DNA from: DATGIQ01 sp035295665
Lineage (GTDB): Bacteria; Planctomycetota; Planctomycetia; Gemmatales; Gemmataceae
Direction of reading: 5' to 3'
Length of the DNA: 38,617 nucleotides
NCBI GenBank assembly: GCA_035295665.1
Contig: DATGIQ010000306.1
Span: forward strand, 1-38,617
Part shown: positions 32,259 through 38,617 of the stretch, piece after piece
Layout: each line of letters opens with the position of its first letter
Position numbering within the stretch: the first letter of the stretch is position 1
Position numbers and translations under genes: made by a program
Notes under the pieces: model-generated
Told to the model about the DNA's origin: nothing
The model's input: only the letters and a program-made list of their open reading frames with translations
The model's database searches: none

Positions 32259-33341
32259 TCAGCCGGCTTTGCGTTCCAGCTGCTCGCGCAGCTGGGCCAG
32301 CTGTTGCCGCCGAAGTGCTTCGGGAGCGTAGGGATCGAAGGTGATCGCATCGTCCAGGATTCGCTGGAGCACGGCAAATGCCTGCCGCCGCATGTCCACG
32401 TCGCGCCGTTCTAGCGCTTCCAACAGCGCCGGCAAAGCGGCCGAACCGCGCCCCACTAGTTCCGCAGCGGCGGCTTCCTCGTCGGTCTTGAGTCGCTCCA
32501 CAAGACGATGGATTTTTTCTTGTTCTACGACGAGGTGCACTTCCAGGGCGGGGGGCTGGCTCACTCGAGGTTGGGCCGGCGGGGGGCCGAAACTATCATC
32601 ATTAAAGGTGGTGCCAAGGTACTCGTTGATCGCGATGGGATCGTGAATGATGTGCAGGGGCGTGCCGTGCGTCCGCACCTGACCATCTTTGATCAGATAG
32701 CTTCGGTCGGTGATTTTCAAGGTCTCACGCACATTGTGATCGGTTAACAAAATTCCGATTCCCTGTTGGCGCAGATCGCGAACGATGTTCTGAATATCCG
32801 CAATGGTCTTGGGATCGATGCCGGTGAAGGGTTCATCAAGCAGAATCAGCAACGGCTCGCAGACTAGACACCGTGCAATTTCGAGCCGGCGTTTCTCGCC
32901 ACCGGACAACCGGGCGGCATTGTTCTTCCGCACGCGGTTCAGGCCAAACCGCTCGAGGATCTCGTCGGTCCGCTGCCAGCGTTCCCGGCGGCTGAGTGAT
33001 CGGCCCAGACTCCGGCAAATCGGCATCGCTTCGAGGATGGCCAAGATGTTTTGCTCGACGCTGAGTTTGCGGAAGACACTGGTTTCCTGCGACAAATAGC
33101 CCATGCCGAGTCGGGCTCGGCGATACATGGGCAGGTGCGTCACGACCTGGCCGTTAAAACGAACCTCTCCGTCGAAGGGAGTGATCTGGCCCGTTGTCAT
33201 GCGGAAGCTCGTGGTCTTGCCGGCGCCGTTCGGACCGAGTAGACCGACGACCTCGCCAGCCTCGACATTGAAGTCGACGCCATCCACAACCTTGCGGCGT
33301 CCGTAGTATTTGACGAGTCCCCGCACTTCGAGAAGGGGCAT
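32259..33341 (-). CDS. lptB: LptB-type ABC ATPase with a C-terminal extension
   Basis: 360 aa from the ATG at 33341, with AGGAGG eight nt upstream; an ATG at 33359 would lie next to that Shine-Dalgarno and is less likely. Walker A GPNGAGKT (36-43), signature LSGGE (145-149), Walker B LLILLDEP (164-171) and the H-loop His202 are complete. The order and motifs such as PMYRRARLGMGYLSQETSVF match LptB, the cytoplasmic ATPase of lipopolysaccharide export (LptB2FG). It ends near YLG (241-243) in usual LptB; here another 115 residues follow, Pro-rich then helical (KIHRLVERL, LPALLEALERRDVDMRRQAF), HEAT-like. The extension is unusual for LptB. No other lpt genes are visible here. Confidence 0.88.
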   Translation of the reverse strand: MPLLEVRGLVKYYGRRKVVDGVDFNVEAGEVVGLLGPNGAGKTTSFRMTTGQITPFDGEVRFNGQVVTHLPMYRRARLGMGYLSQETSVFRKLSVEQNILAILEAMPICRSLGRSLSRRERWQRTDEILERFGLNRVRKNNAARLSGGEKRRLEIARCLVCEPLLILLDEPFTGIDPKTIADIQNIVRDLRQQGIGILLTDHNVRETLKITDRSYLIKDGQVRTHGTPLHIIHDPIAINEYLGTTFNDDSFGPPPAQPRVSQPPALEVHLVVEQEKIHRLVERLKTDEEAAAAELVGRGSAALPALLEALERRDVDMRRQAFAVLQRILDDAITFDPYAPEALRRQQLAQLREQLERKAG

Positions 33342-33518
33342 GCTTCGTCCTCCTGACATGGGCCCGCGCGGACCCTCTCTGCCCGAGGCGGATATAACCC
33401 ATTCCGGATCGAAGGGCAAGAGCATTGTGCGGCTCGGCGTCGTCCGCCTTAGCTTGAATCGCTTCCCAGCCGGTCCTATCATGATCCCAAGATTGGTCGC
33501 CATCCCAGGAACCAGGCT

Positions 33519-34322
33519 ATGCTGGCGCGGAAGTATTTGTTCCCCCATGTCATCGAAATGAATTATCAGGCCGGCCGGCGGCTAGGCGTCAACGTCTACC
33601 TGATTGACGGCGGCAGCGAGTTTCTGCTTATCGACATTGGCTATCTGGAAACCGTGGACGAAATTGTCGAGCTCATCCGGCAGATGGATTTCAACCTGTC
33701 GACGTGCAAAATGGTCATTGCCACGCACGCCGACGCCGACCATGTTCAGGGAATCACGCGGGCGCGGGAGCTTTTGAAAACCAAGGTCGCCGCCCACCCC
33801 TTGAGCGTCGAACCGTTGGAGAGTGGCGACGAGATTATGACCTATGCCACCATCAAGGCCCAGGGAATCGAAATCCCCATGCCCCGGTGCAAGATCGATC
33901 TGATCCTGAACGAGGGGGATACCATCAAGGTCGGCAATGTCTCGCTAACCGTTTGGCACACGCCCGGCCACACGGCGGGGCAGCTAAGCTTCCGGATGGG
34001 GAATTTGCTTTTTAGCGGCGACAACATTTACAAAGACAGTTGCGTCGGCGTCATCGATGCTCATCATGGTTCGAACATCCCCGAGTTTATCCATTCTCTG
34101 GAGCGGATTCTCCGCGATGACGCCGAGTTCCTGTTGCCGAGTCACGGGCCGGTTTTTCGACATGACAAACGCATCTTGCAAAAAGCCATCGATCGGTTGA
34201 CCAAGTATCAGTACATGGCGGACTTCGGAACCTGTGCCATCGGCTGGCCGCTGCTGGATGAATGGGAAGCGGAAGTCTGTGCCGGTCGGATGCCGGATTT
34301 CAGCAAATCCCCGAAAGGCTAA
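33519..34322 (+). CDS. Metallo-beta-lactamase-fold hydrolase
   Basis: 267 aa. Metal-ligand motifs: THADADH (69-75) with H70, D72, D74 and H75, TPGHTAG with H151, SGD with D168, and SHGP with H209. The first site reads H-x-D-x-D-H instead of the common H-x-H-x-D-H, so the metal ligand set may differ. Relatives include glyoxalase II-like and many uncharacterised hydrolases; the substrate is unknown. The gene is divergent from lptB, and the 177-bp gap between them must hold both promoters. Confidence 0.88.
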   Translation: MLARKYLFPHVIEMNYQAGRRLGVNVYLIDGGSEFLLIDIGYLETVDEIVELIRQMDFNLSTCKMVIATHADADHVQGITRARELLKTKVAAHPLSVEPLESGDEIMTYATIKAQGIEIPMPRCKIDLILNEGDTIKVGNVSLTVWHTPGHTAGQLSFRMGNLLFSGDNIYKDSCVGVIDAHHGSNIPEFIHSLERILRDDAEFLLPSHGPVFRHDKRILQKAIDRLTKYQYMADFGTCAIGWPLLDEWEAEVCAGRMPDFSKSPKG

Positions 34323-34440
34323 AGGAGAAAACCGGCGACCAGGAGTTCATGCCACGCCCGAACGGTCGATGGCCATTGTAATGTCCGCGGCGATCGGGGT
34401 GGTGTCTGGCATTCACTCCCAACGTCGAGACTCTCGGAAT

Positions 34441-34458
34441 TTGACAAGTCCATGTCAA
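34441..34458. promoter_or_regulatory. TTGACA-N6-TGTCAA dyad before the DUF1579 gene
   Basis: A perfect 6-bp inverted repeat, TTGACA then AGTCCA then TGTCAA, ends 11 nt before the ATG at 34470. The left arm is also a consensus -35 hexamer, but no -10 fits before the start. It might be a small operator; it may also be chance in this short region. Confidence 0.25.
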
Positions 34459-34469
34459 GGAATGCTGCA

Positions 34470-35033
34470 ATGCAAAACCCGTTCCTGACTGCGCTGCTCA
34501 CGCTGACTCTTCACTCGGCGGGGATGGCCCAACAGCCAGCGCCTGCCTCTTCGGCCGCTGAGCAAGCTGCCCTTGCGCCGCAGGACATCCTCAAGAAATG
34601 GGTGGGAACATGGGACGCCACGATTGAATCAACCGGTCGCGATGGTAAGACCATCACCAGCCCCGCGAAGGCGACCGTGCGGCTGGCCTATGGGGACCGC
34701 TGGCTCATCACCGATTTCGACGGAAAGTTCATGGGAGCGCCCTTTACGGGCCAGGAAGTGCTTGGCTACGATCCCGTTGCAAAGAAATACATCGCCAACT
34801 GGATCGATTCCGCGGCGACTAGTTTCTCTAGCGGCGAGGGGACTTTCGACCCCAAGACGAACACGCTGATACTAGTTATGAATGGCCGCGATGATAGCAC
34901 CGGCAAGATGGCGACCTGGCGGCAGGTGGATGTGTGGAAGGATGCAGACCATCACGAGTGGTCAATACGAGTGAAGGGGAACGATGACCAAGAAAAAATC
35001 CAAATGACGATCCGCTATAGCCGGCATCGCTAA
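34470..35033 (+). CDS. Secreted DUF1579 family protein
   Basis: 187 aa from the ATG at 34470 (AAGGA upstream); an ATG at 34452 would add six residues. Residues 1-20 (MQNPFLTALLTLTLHSAGMA) are a signal peptide. The DUF1579 core follows: KWVGTWDATIEST, GDRWLITDFDGKFMGAPFTG, LGYDPVAKKYIANWIDS and FDPKTNTLILVM. Family members are lipocalin-like beta-barrels of unknown role, usually secreted. The gene ends just before a strong hairpin. Confidence 0.88.
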   Translation: MQNPFLTALLTLTLHSAGMAQQPAPASSAAEQAALAPQDILKKWVGTWDATIESTGRDGKTITSPAKATVRLAYGDRWLITDFDGKFMGAPFTGQEVLGYDPVAKKYIANWIDSAATSFSSGEGTFDPKTNTLILVMNGRDDSTGKMATWRQVDVWKDADHHEWSIRVKGNDDQEKIQMTIRYSRHR

Positions 35034-35064
35034 GAATCCCGAACAACTTCTTGTTCGAGATTCT
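35033..35064. terminator. Terminator-like hairpin after the DUF1579 gene
   Basis: A 14-bp stem (35033-35046 with 35051-35064, one mismatch) with a CTTC tetraloop starts at the stop codon of the DUF1579 gene. There is no good T-tract downstream. Position and stem strength suggest an end-of-gene structure. Confidence 0.75.
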
Positions 35065-35095
35065 AATACATGGTCCGGTTGGTTGTGTCCGCTTC

Positions 35096-35152
35096 GCGGC
35101 GGTTCGCAGAACCGCGCAGGGCGCATCCGCACGCGGTTCTGCGAACCGCCGC
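35096..35152. repeat. 21-bp perfect inverted repeat, REP/MITE-like
   Basis: The arms 35096-35116 and 35132-35152 are perfect 21-bp inverses with a 15-nt loop. Both arms are GC-rich. It lies between convergent genes, the DUF1579 gene and the hydrolase gene, in a gap that also holds a second palindrome at 35221-35294. Structures like these often are dispersed repetitive extragenic palindromes; a genome-wide search was not possible. Confidence 0.8.
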
Positions 35153-35220
35153 TAAACAAAAAAGGGACACATTCGGCTGGCCTGGGAAAAGAGCGAGCGG
35201 ACAAACCTTGTCGTAACTCT

Positions 35221-35294
35221 GGGATACCAGCCTGACGCGCAAGCGAAGGAACGCATGAGGCTGGCCTTGCGCTGGCGCCTCAGGCTGGTGTCCC
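35221..35294. repeat. Imperfect 30-bp inverted repeat, REP-like
   Basis: The arms 35221-35249 and 35265-35294 match with three mismatches and one gap, around a 15-nt centre. The left arm begins GGGATACCAGCCTGACGC. It ends 6 bp before the stop codon of the tandem hydrolase gene (35301), so it may double as that gene's terminator or 3' protecting structure. Confidence 0.75.
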
Positions 35295-35300
35295 GCGGCT

Positions 35301-37616
35301 CTAAGGCCGAACGGGTCCATCCGGCCAGTGCAAATGCTGGGCAAGAAAGGCAAACGTCCCCTTCCCGTGAATCATGTGCCCGCCCGGAAAGAACTCGATT
35401 GTGGTTCGCTCGGTCAGGCCCAGCTTGGAATACAGTCGGCGCACCTTTGCATACTCGTAAGCCACCCATTCATCGATCCCCACGCCATCATCATGGCCAC
35501 GTTCCACCATGAATGGCCGTGGGGCGATCAGCGCGGCCATTTCGGCGTATCCAAACGTGTTGCCGAGATCGAATTCGTACATCTCATATTCACCGGAGAA
35601 GATGTAGCTGGCTGGAAAATCGACCGACACGTTTTTCCAAATCCATTCATTGAAATCCCCGGAGCAAATCGACAGGCAATACTGCGGCAACAGGGCCGGC
35701 ACGCGCATCGCTGTCTTCCCGCCGTAGGACAGACCATAAAATGCCATGCGCTCGGGATCGACAAACGGCAACTGCGCCAGCCACGCAAGGATATGCTCAT
35801 GTTGGCGGACAATGAACGAGAAGAGCGAGAGCCCCAGCGGGTTGGCCTTGCGCTGCAAGACCCGAAAACGATCCTGCCCGATGTACGGGTTCTGCGGGGC
35901 GAAGATCACGTATCCACGGTCCGCTAGCTGGGCACCAAACGATTGATAGGCACGGGTTCTTGCCTTGGGGTTGACGACATCCTGTGGCCGGCCTTCCAAT
36001 CCGTGTTGGCAGACGATCACGGGGCGCTTTTCCCCCGGCTTGAGGTCCTTCGGTACCAACAAGATGCCGTAGGCGAAGACATCCGGATACAAATCGACGG
36101 TGACTTCGTACCCTCTCCATCGGGGCTCATCGTAAGCGGAGCGCGACCGCGGGTTCACCGATTCCGCGGGCGCGGGCAATTTGCCGATCACATCTTCCCA
36201 CATTTGATTGCGATAGCCCTCGGTGCAAGCCTCGTACTTGGCCGGGCTTGAGCGGTCAAGCTTCGACCAGAAACGTTCCTGCCGGCCGCGATCAGAGTCG
36301 CGCATCACCTGCTGTGTGAACGCCACAAGCTGGTCGAACTGATGTTTTTGGCGGGCAGCAGTTTCGAATTGGTTGCGATGGACCTTGGCATAGTGGACCG
36401 GCCGATCGTTGCGCAGGTGCAGCAGCGCGGCGAGCTTGGAGCCGGCCGGATCGGGAGTCGGCAAATGTTGGCCCGCCGTTTCCCATGCACGCTTCCGTTC
36501 CGCCACGACCGCCTCGATTGTAGGGATGGATAATTTCCCCGGGGCAGCGCCGCTGCGGCCGGGACGGGTTGGTGGGGGCCCAGCGACAACCGGCCAACCG
36601 AGATCTGCGTCGATCTGTTCGACCCCATCCCTGGTAATGGTCTGGGGTTCCAATGCCAGTACTCGTGGCATCGTGAGGCGGTACAGCTCGGCCGTGCCGA
36701 ACTCGCGCAGATAGCCCCAAATGTTTCGATAGATTGGTTCGGACCACATTCCCTCCGCGGGCCCGCCATGTCCCAGCGGGGCGACGAATTTGATGCGCTC
36801 ATCGATCGCCCCAGCGAGACGGGCGATGAACCCCCCTTCGCCATAGCCGACCACCGCAACCAGCTCGGCCGTCTCCGGTTTGCTCGTCGCCCTCAGCCAA
36901 TCGACACCGGCCAGGACCTTTTGGATCTCGTAGCCGAGGATATGGCGACCCATTTCATAGGCCATGCGGTAAATGAACTCGCGGTGCGGCTGGTTGGTGG
37001 ATCGGCCTATTTTCGGGTTTCCCGAGAAATCGTCCTTGCGGTCGATGAGGGTCGGAACCAGGATGCGCACGCCTTGTCCGGCCCACGCAAAGGGAGTCTG
37101 CGCGGCCTGTGGGGCTCCCGGCGTCAATCCCGCCAGCATTTCGGGCGTCCAATCGGCCTCGGGAACCACGACAGCGTGAGCAATTGGCTCCGACGTTGGC
37201 TCGAAGAGCAGCCCTTCCGCATCCACTCCGGGAAGGACCGCCCAGCGCACGGCGAAGAGCCGGAACGCCTCGGTTTCTGCCACCAGAGCCGCGCTGCCGG
37301 GCCCACCGATATATTCCAGCTTGGGCGGCAGCCGCGGGTCCACGACACCGACGATTTTCTTCAACCGCTCGCGGTTCGGCTGCACGGACCGCCGATACGC
37401 GTCGACCGAGGAGTAGTCGGGCTTCCAAAAACCCTTGCGTTTTTCAACTGAGGCGGCCAATTCACGCGTGAGGTATCGATCAATCCCGGCCACCATCTGC
37501 GCAGCCAGATCCCCATCAGCCGTCAGCGGCGCGGTTCCTGGGAGCGGCTCCGCATAGAGAGACGGAACAAATGCGACTGAAATACCCAGGGTTGCAAGAA
37601 GCCGTAAGAAACGCAT
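35301..37616 (-). CDS. Secreted tandem alpha/beta-hydrolase, N-terminal site degenerate
   Basis: 771 aa from the ATG at 37616 (ACGAGG upstream). Residues 1-22 are a signal peptide. The N-terminal half (about 95-345) has a hydrolase-like core whose nucleophile elbow is VVGYGEGGF (255-263), with Glu260 where Ser is expected. The C-terminal half (about 500-771) has a complete elbow YGLSYGGKTA (627-636, S630), an acidic candidate D709/D710 in ERGHDDGVG and His747 or His750 in GGHMIHG. It resembles the acetyl xylan esterase/dienelactone hydrolase type. The working site is thus likely only the second. The substrate is unknown; carbohydrate esters are plausible for a secreted planctomycete enzyme. 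The upstream CDF gene is on the same strand, 58 bp away. Confidence 0.88.
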   Translation of the reverse strand: MRFLRLLATLGISVAFVPSLYAEPLPGTAPLTADGDLAAQMVAGIDRYLTRELAASVEKRKGFWKPDYSSVDAYRRSVQPNRERLKKIVGVVDPRLPPKLEYIGGPGSAALVAETEAFRLFAVRWAVLPGVDAEGLLFEPTSEPIAHAVVVPEADWTPEMLAGLTPGAPQAAQTPFAWAGQGVRILVPTLIDRKDDFSGNPKIGRSTNQPHREFIYRMAYEMGRHILGYEIQKVLAGVDWLRATSKPETAELVAVVGYGEGGFIARLAGAIDERIKFVAPLGHGGPAEGMWSEPIYRNIWGYLREFGTAELYRLTMPRVLALEPQTITRDGVEQIDADLGWPVVAGPPPTRPGRSGAAPGKLSIPTIEAVVAERKRAWETAGQHLPTPDPAGSKLAALLHLRNDRPVHYAKVHRNQFETAARQKHQFDQLVAFTQQVMRDSDRGRQERFWSKLDRSSPAKYEACTEGYRNQMWEDVIGKLPAPAESVNPRSRSAYDEPRWRGYEVTVDLYPDVFAYGILLVPKDLKPGEKRPVIVCQHGLEGRPQDVVNPKARTRAYQSFGAQLADRGYVIFAPQNPYIGQDRFRVLQRKANPLGLSLFSFIVRQHEHILAWLAQLPFVDPERMAFYGLSYGGKTAMRVPALLPQYCLSICSGDFNEWIWKNVSVDFPASYIFSGEYEMYEFDLGNTFGYAEMAALIAPRPFMVERGHDDGVGIDEWVAYEYAKVRRLYSKLGLTERTTIEFFPGGHMIHGKGTFAFLAQHLHWPDGPVRP

Positions 37617-37674
37617 TGTCCAACCTCGTTGTTGCGAGACAGGGGGGAAAGCCGTGTGGGTCCTAGTCAAATGG

Positions 37675-38617
37675 CTAGGCCCCTCCAGGCGGAGGACGCG
37701 AGGAGTTTTCGTCCTGTGCACGCCGCTCCGCTTGTTCGAGGGGCACGAGTTCGCTGTCTTCCCAAGCCGCGCGGTCTTCAATGGGTTCGATATGGACCGT
37801 CACCTCCATATTGGGAAGGGCGTTCCCGATCGCTTGTTCAATCTGGGATGTCAGCTCGTGTGCCCGCCGGACACTGAACGATCCGGGCACGAGCAGGTGA
37901 AAATCGGCAAAACGTCGGGAACCTGCCTGCCGGGTCCGCAAAGCGTGATAATCCATCCCGGGCCCAATTCGGGTTTCGATGGCCGCGCGAACGGCCGCCT
38001 GCTCCTCTTCCGGAAGCGCATGGTCCATCAGGCCATTGAACGATCGTCGCAGCAATTCCAATCCTGTCCAAAGAATGTTCACAGCGACGCCCAGCCCCAG
38101 CAGGGGATCAAGCCAGTACTTTTCGGTTAGCCAAACCAGCGCCAGCCCGCCGACCACGGCGGCGGTGGTCCAGACGTCGGTCATGAGGTGACGGCCATCG
38201 GCTTCCAGCACGATCGAAGAATGGGCTCGGCCAACGCGGAGAAGCAATCGAGCGACGGCCAGGTTGATGCCGGCCGAGGCGATCGCCAGCAGCGTACCCA
38301 CGTTCAAGGGCTCCAGTGGTTCTGGATGAATGAGACGGTCGACGGCAAACCAGGCGATGGCTCCGGCCGCCACCAGGATCAAGACCCCTTCCAAACCGCT
38401 AGAAAAGTACTCGATCTTTTCATGACCATAGGTATGGGAGGTGTCCACCGGCTGGGCCGAGTACCACAGCGACGCCAGCGCCGTCACCGCGGCAAGCAGG
38501 TTCACTCCCGACTCGGCGGCTTCCGACAGGAGACCGACGGAACCGGTAAGGTAATACGCAAGCCATTTCAAGGCGAGCGTAACCACAGCCGCCAGAATGG
38601 AAAGAATGACGGGGAAC
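37675..38617 (-). CDS. Cation diffusion facilitator family transporter (partial, 5' end outside the window)
   Basis: The minus-strand frame stays open to the window end at 38617 (reading FPVILSILAAVVTLALKW at that edge), so only a short N-terminal part is missing. At least 314 codons are visible. The membrane domain has about five to six helices, with the TM2 metal-site region GSVGLLSEAAESGVNLL and the TM5 pair H-x3-D in LEADGRHLMTDVWTT. The usual TM2 D-x3-D is E-x-x-x-x-x-N here, so metal choice may differ from zinc. The C-terminal cytoplasmic ferredoxin-like domain includes VTVHIEPIED. CDF proteins export Zn2+, Mn2+ or related ions by proton exchange. Confidence 0.93.
   Translation of the reverse strand, partial: FPVILSILAAVVTLALKWLAYYLTGSVGLLSEAAESGVNLLAAVTALASLWYSAQPVDTSHTYGHEKIEYFSSGLEGVLILVAAGAIAWFAVDRLIHPEPLEPLNVGTLLAIASAGINLAVARLLLRVGRAHSSIVLEADGRHLMTDVWTTAAVVGGLALVWLTEKYWLDPLLGLGVAVNILWTGLELLRRSFNGLMDHALPEEEQAAVRAAIETRIGPGMDYHALRTRQAGSRRFADFHLLVPGSFSVRRAHELTSQIEQAIGNALPNMEVTVHIEPIEDRAAWEDSELVPLEQAERRAQDENSSRPPPGGA

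Noticed and set aside
1..38617. tRNA, rRNA, CRISPR arrays, insertion sequences and prophage genes
   Set aside because: None were recognised in reading the window; no terminal inverted repeats paired with a transposase, no regular spacers and no clover-leaf pattern were seen.

Overview
The window is about 38.6 kb of GC-rich bacterial DNA, most likely from a planctomycete of the Gemmatales/Gemmataceae type. The pointers are two secreted proteins that share an N-terminal LE-x-LEDR-x-L motif, DUF4214 repeats, delta-60 and Calx-beta surface modules, a membrane-anchored Hanks-type kinase, a PQQ-like propeller protein, an ABC ATPase/permease/single-pass protein cassette, and REP-like palindromes. 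No rRNA, tRNA, CRISPR array, integrase or transposase was seen. Both ends cut through genes.

Layout. Positions 1-710 (minus) hold the 5' part of an unusual CsrA / DHp-like helical segment / response-regulator receiver fusion. From 1024 to 8638 (plus) come an SDR oxidoreductase, an arginyl/leucyl-tRNA-protein transferase, an ABC-2 type exporter (ATPase, permease, large anchored partner) and a PIG-L deacetylase. A second N-degron transferase, aat, lies convergent to these (minus, 9281-8643). From 9418 to 13832 (plus) are a UxaA/GarD-type dehydratase, a truncated PemK/MazF-like remnant, an anchored DUF4440 protein, a polytopic membrane protein and a small planctomycete-type protein. A strong hairpin closes this block against the next one.

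From 20134 down to 13930 (minus) there is a five-gene run: isochorismatase-like hydrolase, alanine-glyoxylate-type aminotransferase, hemB, a membrane Ser/Thr kinase, hemL. Two steps of C5 tetrapyrrole synthesis therefore flank a kinase. At 20308-22685 (plus), nrdR is followed at once by a second ATP-cone protein that looks like a class III ribonucleotide reductase without its radical and metal motifs.

The region 22686-30097 is accessory and surface-related. It holds a frameshifted Ig-like pseudogene, a 1270-aa mosaic surface protein, a small secreted coiled-coil protein, and a secreted protein with an H-E-x-x-E motif and DUF4214 repeats. The last part holds a PQQ-propeller protein, a DinB protein, an LptB-type ATPase with an extra C-terminal domain, a metallo-beta-lactamase-fold hydrolase, a DUF1579 protein, a cluster of three palindromes, a tandem alpha/beta-hydrolase whose first active site is degenerate, and the 5'-truncated end of a cation diffusion facilitator.

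The strongest candidate for an undescribed system is the CsrA-receiver fusion, which would couple two-component phosphorylation directly to an RNA-binding regulator. The NrdR/ATP-cone pseudo-reductase pair and the kinase inside the heme operon come next.
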